From Micromonospora citrea (GTDB lineage: Bacteria; Actinomycetota; Actinomycetes; Mycobacteriales; Micromonosporaceae), in assembly GCF_900090315.1 (NCBI RefSeq), contig NZ_FMHZ01000002.1, positions 1,218,501 through 1,282,500 on the forward strand: a stretch of DNA of 64,000 nucleotides, in the 5' to 3' direction. The notes below the pieces were generated by a model. That model saw only the letters and a list, made by a program, of their open reading frames with translations. It did no database searches and was not told the origin of the DNA. Made by a program: the position numbers and the translations under genes. Below, in pieces: positions 41,134-49,406 of this stretch (position 1 is the first letter of the stretch; each line of letters begins with the position of its first letter).

Positions 41134-42088
41134 GGGCCACCTCCCGGTGGGCGGTCACCGGGTCGCCGGTGAGGGTGAGGAAGACGTCGTCGAGGGTCGC
41201 CTCGCGGACGACGAAGCGGGCGAGGCCCCGCCGGTCGGGGTCGGCCTGGTCGAGCAGGCGGCGGATCTCCGCCGCGTCGCCGCCGGTGCCCACCGCCAGC
41301 TCCAGCCGGTCCGGCTCCCGGTGCGTGACCCGGTCGCCGAGCCGGCGCGCCGCCTCGGCGAAGCTCCGCGCGTCGCGCATCGTCAGCTCGAGGCGGTGGG
41401 CGCCGAAGCGGCGCTTGAGCTCGCCCGCGCTCCCCTCGGCGGCCAGCCGGCCGCCGTGCAGCACGGCGATCCGGTCGGCGAGCCGGTCGGCCTCCTCCAG
41501 GTACTGCGTGGTGAGCAGCACGGTCACCCCCGCCCCGGCCAGCTCGGCGACCACCTCCCACAGGCTCTGCCGGCTGCGCGGGTCGAGGCCGGTCGTCGGC
41601 TCGTCGAGGAAGATCACGGACGGCTCGCCGAGCAGGCTGGCCGCGAGGTCGAGCCGGCGGCGCATGCCGCCGGAGTAGGTCACCACCCGCCGCCCGCCCG
41701 CGGCCGCCAGGTCGAAGCGCTCCAGGAGGTCCGCGCTGCGCCGCCGGGCGGCGGCCGGGGACAGCCCGACCAGCCGGCCCATCATGCGCAGGTTCTCCGA
41801 GCCGGTCTGCTGGTCGTCGAGCGCCGCGTGCTGGCCGGCGAGGCTGATCGACCGCCGCACCCGACGCCGGTCGCGGACCACGTCGTGGCCGTTGACCCGG
41901 GCCACGCCCCCGTCGGGCACGGCGAGCGTGGCCAGGATCCGCACGGTCGTGGTCTTGCCGGCCCCGTTGGGGCCGAGCAGCGCGTACACGCTGCCCCGGG
42001 CCACCCGCATGGTCAGTCCGTCGAGCACCGCCACCCCGCCGAAGCGCTTGCCGAGGTCGACGGTCTCCACCGCTGCTGTCTCCGTCAC
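41126..42088 (-). CDS. ABC exporter ATP-binding protein, DrrA-like
   Basis: 320 aa. Walker A GPNGAGKT, ABC signature YSGGMRRRLDLA, Walker B VIFLDEPTTGLD and a C-terminal DrrA-type extension of about 100 residues (SFAEAARRLGDRV to EATLDDVFLTLTGD). GTG start with GGAGGG six bases upstream; the in-frame ATGs further up lie in the operator region and are rejected. Paired with the DrrB-like permease it would export a drug-like compound. It is divergent from a TetR-family gene, with twin palindromes between them. Confidence 0.9.
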   Translation of the reverse strand: MTETAAVETVDLGKRFGGVAVLDGLTMRVARGSVYALLGPNGAGKTTTVRILATLAVPDGGVARVNGHDVVRDRRRVRRSISLAGQHAALDDQQTGSENLRMMGRLVGLSPAAARRRSADLLERFDLAAAGGRRVVTYSGGMRRRLDLAASLLGEPSVIFLDEPTTGLDPRSRQSLWEVVAELAGAGVTVLLTTQYLEEADRLADRIAVLHGGRLAAEGSAGELKRRFGAHRLELTMRDARSFAEAARRLGDRVTHREPDRLELAVGTGGDAAEIRRLLDQADPDRRGLARFVVREATLDDVFLTLTGDPVTAHREVARV

Positions 42089-42107
42089 CGCGCACCCTCC
42101 GCCTTCT

Positions 42108-42145
42108 GCGTATAGCATACGCTGTTCTGCGTATACCATACGCAG
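42108..42145. promoter_or_regulatory. Twin TetR-type operators
   Basis: Two palindromes lie between the divergent exporter and TetR-family genes: GCGTAT-AGC-ATACGC (42108-42122) and CTGCGTAT-ACC-ATACGCAG (42127-42145). Their centres are 21 bases apart, two helical turns, so two dimers could bind the same face. They overlap the exporter promoter and abut TAGGAT (42150-42155), a -10 for the regulator gene. Confidence 0.75.
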
Positions 42146-42184
42146 AAGCTAGGATGACCGTCAAGGACAGGCACGGGGGTGTGA

Positions 42185-42940
42185 ATGAGCGACGCCGACG
42201 TCGAGCTGCCGGAGAGCATCGAGCTCGCCTGGGGCCTGCGGGAACGCCCCGGCAAGGGCCCTCGGCGCAGCCTCACCATCGAACAGGTGGTGGCCGCCGG
42301 CATCCGGGTGGCAGAGGCCGACGGGCTGGCGGCGGTGTCGATGAGCCGGGTCGCCGGCGAGCTGGGCATGGCCACCATGTCGCTCTACCGCTACGTCTCG
42401 GCCAAGAACGACCTGCTGACACTCATGGCCGACGCCGCGTACGGGGAGCCACCCACGCCGCGCGCCCCGGACGAGGGCTGGCGGCCGGCCATCGCCCGCT
42501 GGGCGTACGGCACCGTGACGGCGATCCGCCGCCACCCCTGGATCCGGCAGGTGCCGGTCAGCGGCCCGCCGATGGGCCCCAACGGGGTCCGCTGGATGGA
42601 GCAGGGGCTCGCCGCCCTGCGCGGCACCGGCCTGCGCGGCACCGAGCGGCTCTCGACCATCCTGCTGGTCGACGGGTACGCCCGGTACTGGGCCACGCTC
42701 ACCGCCGACATGACCGAGGCGGCAGCGAACGAACAGCTCAGCCCGGACGACGTCGGCGCGCGGTACTGGCAGCAGCTCGCCCGGCTGACCCGGCACGGCC
42801 CCTACCCCGCCATCCGGGAGCTGCTGGCGGACGCCGGGATGGAGTCGGACGGGGAGGTCGACGCGGAGTGGCGGTTCGGCCTCGACCGGATCCTCGACGG
42901 CGTCGAGGCGCTGATCCGCGACCGCGCGGCGGCGGGCTGA
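42185..42940 (+). CDS. TetR-family repressor of the adjacent exporter
   Basis: 251 aa. N-terminal helix-turn-helix LTIEQVVAAGIRVAEADGLA and VSMSRVAGELGMATMSLYRYV followed by a tetracycline-repressor-type C-terminal domain with ligand pocket. The N-terminal extension (VELPESIELAWGLRERPGKG) is characteristic of the actinobacterial subgroup paired with DrrAB exporters. It is divergent from the exporter genes, and strong twin operators lie between, so ligand-relieved repression of both is the natural reading. The inducer is probably the exported compound. Confidence 0.88.
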   Translation: MSDADVELPESIELAWGLRERPGKGPRRSLTIEQVVAAGIRVAEADGLAAVSMSRVAGELGMATMSLYRYVSAKNDLLTLMADAAYGEPPTPRAPDEGWRPAIARWAYGTVTAIRRHPWIRQVPVSGPPMGPNGVRWMEQGLAALRGTGLRGTERLSTILLVDGYARYWATLTADMTEAAANEQLSPDDVGARYWQQLARLTRHGPYPAIRELLADAGMESDGEVDAEWRFGLDRILDGVEALIRDRAAAG

Positions 42941-43011
42941 CCGCGGATCCCCCTGGCCAGGGCCCGCCGCGTCGCCGACAATGGCCCGCGACGACCGATG
43001 GGGGGTGAGAC

Positions 43012-44007
43012 ATGACGCCGCTTCGGGTCGAGGTGATGGACACCACCGGGGTGCCCCCGGCCGACCGGTTTCCGCTGTGGGTCGACATGGCCGCCCGGGT
43101 CGCCGCCCCCATCGCCCTCACCAGCGACCACGCCCACGACTTCCAGGGGTGCGCCCGGATGGTCCGGCTGGGCGGCATCGAGCTGACCCGGTTCCGCTAC
43201 CAGTCGCTGGCGGGCCGCCGCACGCCCCGGATGATCCGCCAGGGCGACCCGGAGGTCTACCAGCTCGCCCTGACACTCGCCGGCGCCAGCGCGATCAGCG
43301 CCCGCCGCCGCGAGTCCGCCATCCCGGTCGGCCACTTCACCCTGATCGACTGGAGCCGGCCGCACGACCTCACGCACGCCGGCGAGCAGGAGGGGAACCG
43401 CCCGGCCGCATCGGTCACCGCGGTCATCCCCCGGACGCTGCTGCCGCTCGACACCGACCGGGTCGACCGGCTCACCGCCGGCACGATCTCCGGGCTGGAG
43501 GGCCCGGGCGCGCTGCTGGCACAGCACCTGCACCACATCACCCGGTATCCGGAACAGTTCCCCGCCGCCCACGGGCCGAAGCTGGCGGAGATCACGCTCA
43601 GCCTCGTCTCGATGACGCTCGCCACCTGGCTCGACGCGGAGGACCGACTCCCCGGGGAGGTACGCCGGCAGGCGCTGCTCAGCCAGGTCCGGGCCTTTGT
43701 CGAGCGGCACCTCGCCGACCCGGAACTCGGCCCGCAGGCCGTTGCCGACGCCCACCACGTCTCCCTCCGCACGCTGCACCGGCTCTTCGCGGCCGAGGAG
43801 GAGACCGTGGCCGGGCTGATCCGGCGGCGCCGGCTCGACCGGTGCCGGCGCGACCTCGGCGATCCGCTGCTGCGGCACCATCCGGTGGCTCGGGTCGCGC
43901 GCCGCTGGGGCTTCACCGACGCGGCCCACTTCAGCCGGGCCTTCCGCGCCGCGTACGGGACCGGCCCGCAGGCGTACCGGGAGACGCAGGCGCACCCGCG
44001 CCCGTGA
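43012..44007 (+). CDS. AraC-family transcription regulator (paralogue 1)
   Basis: 331 aa: an AraC-binding-like N-terminal domain (VPPADRFPLWVDMAARVAAP, HDFQGCARMVRLGGIELTRF) and a C-terminal double helix-turn-helix (LGPQAVADAHHVSLRTLHRL and PVARVARRWGFTDAAHFSRA). The effector is unknown. A second, clearly homologous gene follows 52 bases downstream; both are preceded by GACAATGGCC. The pair probably arose by tandem duplication. Neither neighbour is an obvious target. Confidence 0.88.
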   Translation: MTPLRVEVMDTTGVPPADRFPLWVDMAARVAAPIALTSDHAHDFQGCARMVRLGGIELTRFRYQSLAGRRTPRMIRQGDPEVYQLALTLAGASAISARRRESAIPVGHFTLIDWSRPHDLTHAGEQEGNRPAASVTAVIPRTLLPLDTDRVDRLTAGTISGLEGPGALLAQHLHHITRYPEQFPAAHGPKLAEITLSLVSMTLATWLDAEDRLPGEVRRQALLSQVRAFVERHLADPELGPQAVADAHHVSLRTLHRLFAAEEETVAGLIRRRRLDRCRRDLGDPLLRHHPVARVARRWGFTDAAHFSRAFRAAYGTGPQAYRETQAHPRP

Positions 44008-44059
44008 CCACCACCGTGGACAATGGCCACCGGTGCGGGAGCGACGGACGGGGGCGGGC

Positions 44060-45094
44060 ATGCTGCGGCGGACCACCATCGACACCGAGCAGGTTCCGCC
44101 GGCCGAGCGCTTCGACATGTGGCTCGACGTGGTGGCCCGTACGGCGTCCCCGCTGCGGATCCGCACGGAGCACGCGCACGACTTCACCGCCCAGGCCGAG
44201 ATCATCGAGCTCGGCCCGGTGCAGGTCGTCAACTACCGCTACCCGTCGCTGGACGGCGTGCGGACGCCGAAACTGGTGCGCCAGTCGGATCCGGAGATCT
44301 ACACGCTGGCGCTGACCGTCAACGGCGACGGCGTGGCGAGCCAGGCCGGCCGGAGCAGCCTGCTGGGGCCCGGCGAGTTCACCTTCTACGACGGCTCGCG
44401 CCCGCACGGCGTCCGGCACCTCGGCGACGACGACGGCCACCAGTTGGCCCGCTCCGTGGTGGCGCTCATCCCGCACGCCGTGCTGCCGCTGCCGCCCGAC
44501 CGGCTGACGCCACTGCTGGGCGGCCGGATGTCGGGCACCGAGGGGATCGGCGCGCTGCTCGCGCAGTTCCTCGTCCAGGTGGCCAACCACCCCGAGCAGT
44601 ACCACGCCGCCGACGCCGGCCGGCTCGGCACCGTCGCGCTGGATCTGGCGTCCACCATGCTCGGCCGGCACCTGGTGGCCGAGGACGCCGTCCCCGCCGA
44701 GGTGCGCCGGCGCGCCCTGGTGACCCAGATCCAGGGCTACATCCAGCGACGCCTCGGCGACGCCACGCTGAGCCCGCAGGTGGTGGCGGACGCGCACCAC
44801 ATCTCGCTGCGCAGCCTGCACCGGCTCTTCGAGGCCGAGGAGTCGACGGTCGCGTCGTACATCCGGGACCTGCGGCTGGCGCGGTGCCGCCACGACCTGG
44901 CCGACCCTGGCCTGCGCCACCATCCGATCCAGGCGATCGCGGCGCGCTGGGGGTTTCCCGACAAGGCGCACTTCAGCCGGGTCTTCCGGTCCGTCCACGG
45001 CCTGACCCCGCAAGCGTGGCGCGCCGGCCACGCCGAGCTGGCACGCAAAGTCAACTCGACGGCGTCCACGGTCAACCCGGTCAGGGCAGACTGA
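44060..45094 (+). CDS. AraC-family transcription regulator (paralogue 2)
   Basis: 344 aa with the same architecture as the gene before it: VPPAERFDMWLDVVARTASP, HDFTAQAEIIELGPVQVVNY, then the DNA-binding end LSPQVVADAHHISLRSLHRL and PIQAIAARWGFPDKAHFSRV. The ATG is chosen because it aligns with the start of the paralogue and has GGGGGCGGG before it; a GTG nine codons upstream, eight bases after GACAAT, would suit a leaderless alternative. The C-terminal tail (RKVNSTASTVNPVRAD) is not shared. A hairpin terminator follows. Confidence 0.86.
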   Translation: MLRRTTIDTEQVPPAERFDMWLDVVARTASPLRIRTEHAHDFTAQAEIIELGPVQVVNYRYPSLDGVRTPKLVRQSDPEIYTLALTVNGDGVASQAGRSSLLGPGEFTFYDGSRPHGVRHLGDDDGHQLARSVVALIPHAVLPLPPDRLTPLLGGRMSGTEGIGALLAQFLVQVANHPEQYHAADAGRLGTVALDLASTMLGRHLVAEDAVPAEVRRRALVTQIQGYIQRRLGDATLSPQVVADAHHISLRSLHRLFEAEESTVASYIRDLRLARCRHDLADPGLRHHPIQAIAARWGFPDKAHFSRVFRSVHGLTPQAWRAGHAELARKVNSTASTVNPVRAD

Positions 45095-45168
45095 CATCCG
45101 AAGCGGCCGATCCCTCCGAGCCGGTGGCGACGACGGGATCGGGCCGCCAACGGGGGCCGTGGCGAAGC

Positions 45169-45193
45169 GCCCGCCGCCGCGCAGGCGGCGGGC
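45169..45193 (+). terminator. Hairpin between the AraC paralogue and topoisomerase gene
   Basis: Perfect 10-bp stem GCCCGCCGCC with its complement around loop GCGCA, between convergent genes. Confidence 0.6.
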
Positions 45194-45271
45194 GGTCGCC
45201 CGGTGACCACCCGGGAACGTCCCGAACCCCGGCCCCGTCGCACTCTCCCCCAGGACCGCCGACGGGGCCGG

Positions 45272-46255
45272 TCAGGCGTCCTCCAGCAGCTCCAGCACGA
45301 CCCGCTCGGCCTGCTCCCGGGAGGCCCGCCCGTCGACCGGGGCCACCACGCCGTCGTGGTAGAGGTCGACCACGCGCGGATCGACATAGGACGTGCGCGC
45401 CACGGTCGGGGTGTTGCCGAGCAACTCGGCGACCTCGCGCATCACCGCGGCGACGGCCCGCTTGCGGGCGGTCGCCGAGCGCGCCGAGCCGGTGGTCGCG
45501 AGCTGGGTGGCCGCCAGGACGGTGGCGTGCCAGGTCCGGAAGTCCTTCGCGGTCATCTCCCCGCCGCTGGCGTCGCGCAGGTAGTCGTTGACCTCGTCGC
45601 TGCGTACGTCGCGCCAGTCGCTGCCGTCCCAGTAGCCGAACAGCCGGTCGGCCGCGCGGCGCCGGCGGCGCAGGTTGGTCAGCACCCGGCACAGCTCCGG
45701 GTCCTCGATCCGGCGCACCTGCTCGATACCACCCTTGGCGGGAAACTCGAACACCACGCAGCCGCCCCGGGACCGGGCGTGCTCCGGACGCAGCGTCGAC
45801 ACCCCGAAGGTCGCGTCGTCGCCGACGGCGTACTGGTCGTTGCCGACGCGGAACATGCCCATGTCCAGCAGCCGGGTCACCGTGGCCAGCACCCGGTCGC
45901 GGTTCAGGCCCCGACCCGCCAGGTCGCGCCCGACCCGCTCGCGCAACACCGGCAGCCGGCGGGCCACCTCCAGCACGTGGTCGAACTTCGCCTCGTCGCG
46001 CTTGCGGCGCCACTCGGGGTGGTAGAGGTACTGCTTGCGTCCGGCCGCGTCCACGCCGGTGGCCTGGATGTGCCCGTTCGGGTACGGACAGATCCACACG
46101 TCCCGCCACGCGGGCGGGATCACCAGCTCGCGCAGCCGGCCCGACTCGTTCGGGTCGCGGACCGGCTCGCCGGCCGGGTCGAGGAAGAGCCAGCCCTTGC
46201 CGCGCCGGCGTCGCCCGTACCCCGGCCTGCCCGGATCACTGCGCCGCAACCGCAC
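45272..46255 (-). CDS. Type IB DNA topoisomerase (poxvirus-like)
   Basis: 327 aa, the small viral/bacterial-type topoisomerase I that nicks one strand through a 3'-phosphotyrosine. Catalytic residues are visible: Arg in FGVSTLRPEHAR, the KDFRTWHATVLAA box (Arg and His) and the tyrosine in TVARTSYVDPRVVDLY. The N-terminal GKGWLFLDPAGEPVRD and IPPAWRDVWICPYPNGHIQA match the family. It is the last gene of the minus-strand heptose operon: its GTG start overlaps the corrected end of the glycosyltransferase gene by 20 bases. A function in the glycan pathway is unlikely, so this may be chance read-through. Confidence 0.9.
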   Translation of the reverse strand: MRLRRSDPGRPGYGRRRRGKGWLFLDPAGEPVRDPNESGRLRELVIPPAWRDVWICPYPNGHIQATGVDAAGRKQYLYHPEWRRKRDEAKFDHVLEVARRLPVLRERVGRDLAGRGLNRDRVLATVTRLLDMGMFRVGNDQYAVGDDATFGVSTLRPEHARSRGGCVVFEFPAKGGIEQVRRIEDPELCRVLTNLRRRRRAADRLFGYWDGSDWRDVRSDEVNDYLRDASGGEMTAKDFRTWHATVLAATQLATTGSARSATARKRAVAAVMREVAELLGNTPTVARTSYVDPRVVDLYHDGVVAPVDGRASREQAERVVLELLEDA

Positions 46256-47191
46256 CGGAAACCCGCACCGCCCGTTCCACCTCGTCCACGGCGGCCAACA
46301 CCTGCTCCACCCGGATGGCCGCCAACGTCGGATGGGTTCCTACCCCTCCCACCTCGGCCAACCCCGTGGGCCGGCCCACAGCGCCCGGTGCCAGGGGCGG
46401 TCCGGCGGCGGCCCCCACCGCGCCGGCGAGACCGGGCCGAAGAGCACCACGGAGGGAGTGCCGTAGCCGGTGGCCAGGTGCGCCACGCCGGTGTCCCCGC
46501 AGACCACCAGCCGGGCGTACGCGACCAGGGCCGCCAGCCCGGCCAGCCCCGTCCGGCCGGCGAGCACCGCCTCCCGGGGCAGCCCCGCCTCGGACGCGAC
46601 GCGCTCGGCGAGGGCGCGCTCGTCCGCGCTGCCGGTGAGGACCACCCGGTGCCCCCGGCGGACCAGCTCGCGAGCCAGCGCGGCGAAGCGCTCCGCCGGC
46701 CAGCGCTTGGCAACGATCTTGGAGCCGGGGTGGACGATGCTCACTCCGGTCGGCAGCCCGTCCGCCGGTGGTCGGTGGAGGGTGAGGTCGGTGGGGTCGG
46801 TGGGGATGTCGTACCAGTTGAGTAGTCGGCACCAGCGGTGGATTTCGTGTTCGTCGTCTCGCCAGTGTGGTCCGTCGTGGTGGCCGGCGTCGGGGTTGGT
46901 GTAGGCGAGGAGTCGGTCGGGTCGGGTGTGGGCGAGCATGTGGTGGGACTGGGGGCCGTGGCCGTGGAGGTTGACGGCGAGGTGTGGGGGTGGGCCGGTC
47001 CAGGGGAGGGGGCCGAGGCCGGGGGTGTCGAGGAGTGTGTCGATGCCGCCGATGAGGTCGACCAGTGGGGTGAGCCAGTGGGGTGCGGCGAGGGCGAGTT
47101 CTTCGTGGGGGTGGGTGGTGCGTAGGGCGCGCAGGGCGGGGGTGGCGGTGGTGAGGTCGCCGACGCCGAGGGCGCGGAGGGTGAGGATCAC
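46236..47191 (-). pseudogene. GT9 glycosyltransferase (heptosyltransferase family) with an apparent frameshift
   Basis: The GTG-initiated frame gives 283 residues: ILTLRALGVGDLTTATPALR, then HPGSKIVAKRWPAERFAALA and CGDTGVAHLATGYGTPSVVL, standard for ADP-heptose-using GT9 enzymes, and stops early after ALWAGPRG. The expected C-terminal helix (PTLAAIRVEQVLAAVDEVER) continues in another frame. Restoring one C in the short C run at about 46368-46371 joins the two into 318 residues. This is either a sequencing error, a recent mutation or, less likely, programmed slippage. It would transfer heptose to a glycan. Its GTG overlaps the SDR stop by four bases. Confidence 0.75.
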
Positions 47192-47475
47192 GGGTAGGAG
47201 GTTTCTTGTTCGTGGCAGACGATCATTTCGCGGACGGCGCAGCCGGTGGGTTGGGTGAGGGCGAACATGATGGCGTTGGCGGTGTCGGCGGGGTTGTTGA
47301 GGTTGGCGTCGGGTCCGGGTTTGTATGCCGGGTCGCGGTCGTCGAAGAAGTGGGTGTGCATGCCGCCGGGGATGAGGAGGGTGACGTTGATGGTGCCGGC
47401 GAGTTCGGCGGCGAGGGCGCGGGTGAAGCCGACGACGCCGAACTTGGCGGCGCAGTAGGCGGTGGCGTCGCTGAC
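46775..47475. other. Codon-use patch A (GT9 5' half and SDR 3' half)
   Basis: In this interval the minus (coding) strand ends nearly every codon in C and uses CAA and GAA freely, so the plus strand is a continuous G/T-rich tract. The flanking parts of the same two genes use the usual mixed C/G third positions. The boundaries are sharp and ignore gene limits. Confidence 0.65.
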
Positions 47476-47889
47476 TGCCTTGACCCCCAGCGTGGACGCC
47501 ACCGTGACGATGCTGCCCCGCGAGCTCTCCAGGAAGGGCAGCGCGGCCCGGACGACGGCCGCCGTGGCGAGCAGGTCCACCGTCACGATCCGGTCCCACG
47601 TCTCGCCGGGGAGGTCCGCCAGCCGGCCCGGCACGTCCACCCCCGCCGCCGTGACCACCGCGTCCAGCCCACCGGAGCGCTCGGCGAGCTGCCGGGTGGC
47701 CGCCTCGGCGGCCCGGGTGTCGGCCAGGTCGCACTCGATCCAGGGCACCCCGTCGGCGGGCGGCTGCCGGTCCAGCACCAGCGGCCGGCCGCCGGCCCGG
47801 GCCACGGCCGCGACCACGGCGGCACCCAGGCCGCTCGCGCCGCCGGTGACCAGCACCGTCTGCCCCGCGCCGGGCGCCGCGCCGCTCAT
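47188..47889 (-). CDS. Short-chain dehydrogenase/reductase in the heptose operon
   Basis: 233 aa classical SDR: cofactor loop TGGASGLGAAV, NNAG-equivalent VTAAGVDVPG, catalytic Ser in IVTVAST and YCAAK (Tyr and Lys). It is shorter than extended SDRs such as the HldD epimerase and lacks their substrate domain, so it is not HldD. Overlap with hldE upstream (ATGA) and the GT9 downstream (GTGA) shows that it belongs to the operon; it may oxidise or reduce the sugar or the glycan (inference). The 3' half has the patch A codon style. Confidence 0.85.
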   Translation of the reverse strand: MSGAAPGAGQTVLVTGGASGLGAAVVAAVARAGGRPLVLDRQPPADGVPWIECDLADTRAAEAATRQLAERSGGLDAVVTAAGVDVPGRLADLPGETWDRIVTVDLLATAAVVRAALPFLESSRGSIVTVASTLGVKAVSDATAYCAAKFGVVGFTRALAAELAGTINVTLLIPGGMHTHFFDDRDPAYKPGPDANLNNPADTANAIMFALTQPTGCAVREMIVCHEQETSYP

Positions 47890-49406
47890 CGGGTGCCCTC
47901 CGTCGTGGTCGGGAGCTGCGCCGGCGTGGCACCGGGCGGCGGGCAGGCCGGCGGCACGGTGTCGGTGAGCGGGGGCGCGCCGCCGACCGGGCCGGCGCCG
48001 GCCGCGCGGGCGGCGGCGATCAGCCGGGTGGTCGAGCGCCCGTCCAGGTAGGGCACCACCACGGTGTGTCCGCCCCAGCGGCGCAGCAGGTCCGCCTCCG
48101 GCAGCGCCGGCTCACCGCCCTCGCCGGCGTAGTCGCCGCCCTTGACCCAGACGTCGGGCCGCAGCCAGGACAGCGCCGCGTGCGGGGTGGACTCGTCGAA
48201 GATCATGACCGCGTCGACGCAGCCCAGCGCCGCGAGCAGCCGCGCCCGGTCGCCCTGCGGGATGACCGGCCGGTCCGGGCCCTTCAGCCCGGTCACACTG
48301 GCGTCCGAGTTGAGGCAGACGACGAGGCAGTCGCCGAGCTGCCGGGCGGCCTGCAACGTCGCCACGTGCCCGGCGTGCAGCAGGTCGAAGCAGCCGCCGG
48401 TGGCCACGACCGTGCCGCCGGCCGCGCGTACCGCCGACACCACCGCGGCGGCGGCGGCCACGCCGACGCGTTCCCCGCCCGGGCCGGACACCGTGGGCGG
48501 CAGCGGGCGCGCCGGCGGCAGCGCCGTCGCCACTCCCCCGTCGGCCACGTACGCCGACGCCTCGGCCACCGCCTCCTGCACCGCCTCCGAGACCAACGCG
48601 CCCCGGGCGAGGGCCAGGCTGGCGGTGGCGGCGAACCGGTCGCCGGCCCCGCAGGTGTCCCCCTCGGCGGTGGTCGGGGCGGAGACCACCAGCGGGGTCG
48701 AGCCGGCGCGGCAGAGCAGCGCGCCGTCCCCGCCCAGGGTCACCGCGACCGCGCCGGCCCGCCAGCGCTGGCGCAGCCCCTGCGCGCCCCGGGACGCGGT
48801 GGCCAGCCGGGTCGCGCCCGGCGGCACGTTGACCAGCTCCCGCACCTCGGACTCGTTGGGGGTGGCGAGGCGTACCCCCGGCACCGCCGCCGGACCCCTC
48901 GGATGCGGGTCCCAGACCACCGGCGCCCGGGTCGCGGAAAGGGCCGCCCGCAGCGCGGGCTGCCGGGCCACGCCCCGGCCGTAGTCGCTGACCAGCACGG
49001 CCGAGGCGCGGGCGATCACCCGCAGCACCTCGTCGGAGGGCTCGCCGGGCTCGCCGGCGGCCCCGCCCCGGTCGTGGCGCAGCAGCACCCGACCCCGGGC
49101 GCGCAGCCGGATCTTCTCCGGCGTTCCGCCGCGCAGGCCGAGGGCGTACACCTGCACGCCGGCGACGTCGAGCAGCGAGCTGAGCCGGGCGCCTCCCGCG
49201 TCGTCCGCCAACGCGGTCACCAGCACCACCTCGGCGCCCCGCGCGGCGGCGGCGAAGACCGCGGCCAGCCCGGCGCCGCCGGGCCGGTCGACGTGTGCCG
49301 TCTCGTCCAGCACCGGCACGGGCGAGTCCGGACAGAGCCGGTTGACCACCCCCTCGACGTCACGGTCAAGCAGGGTGTCGCCGACCACCACCACGGGTCC
49401 CGTCAC
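47886..49406 (-). CDS. hldE: Bifunctional heptose 7-phosphate kinase / heptose 1-phosphate adenylyltransferase
   Basis: 506 aa fusion as in E. coli HldE. The N-terminal ribokinase-like kinase (residues 1-330) has GGAGLAAVFAA, the ATP loop and catalytic Asp in EGDTCGAGDRFAATA. The C-terminal cytidylyltransferase-like domain (about 345-470) has GGCFDLLHAGHVATLQAAR and KGGDYAGE. It phosphorylates D-glycero-beta-D-manno-heptose 7-phosphate at C1 and, after GmhB removes the 7-phosphate, adds AMP. GTG start, GGAGGG four bases upstream. It overlaps gmhA and the SDR gene by four bases each, so the operon is tightly coupled. Confidence 0.92.
   Translation of the reverse strand: MTGPVVVVGDTLLDRDVEGVVNRLCPDSPVPVLDETAHVDRPGGAGLAAVFAAAARGAEVVLVTALADDAGGARLSSLLDVAGVQVYALGLRGGTPEKIRLRARGRVLLRHDRGGAAGEPGEPSDEVLRVIARASAVLVSDYGRGVARQPALRAALSATRAPVVWDPHPRGPAAVPGVRLATPNESEVRELVNVPPGATRLATASRGAQGLRQRWRAGAVAVTLGGDGALLCRAGSTPLVVSAPTTAEGDTCGAGDRFAATASLALARGALVSEAVQEAVAEASAYVADGGVATALPPARPLPPTVSGPGGERVGVAAAAAVVSAVRAAGGTVVATGGCFDLLHAGHVATLQAARQLGDCLVVCLNSDASVTGLKGPDRPVIPQGDRARLLAALGCVDAVMIFDESTPHAALSWLRPDVWVKGGDYAGEGGEPALPEADLLRRWGGHTVVVPYLDGRSTTRLIAAARAAGAGPVGGAPPLTDTVPPACPPPGATPAQLPTTTEGTR

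Noticed and set aside
46838..47258. Plus-strand frames in 46.8-47.3 kb
   Set aside because: Gly/Val/Trp-rich translations arise from the G/T-skewed antisense of the codon patch in GT9 and SDR genes.
47188..47889. SDR as HldD epimerase
   Set aside because: It is a classical short SDR with YCAAK, lacking the length and C-terminal substrate domain of extended-SDR epimerases.
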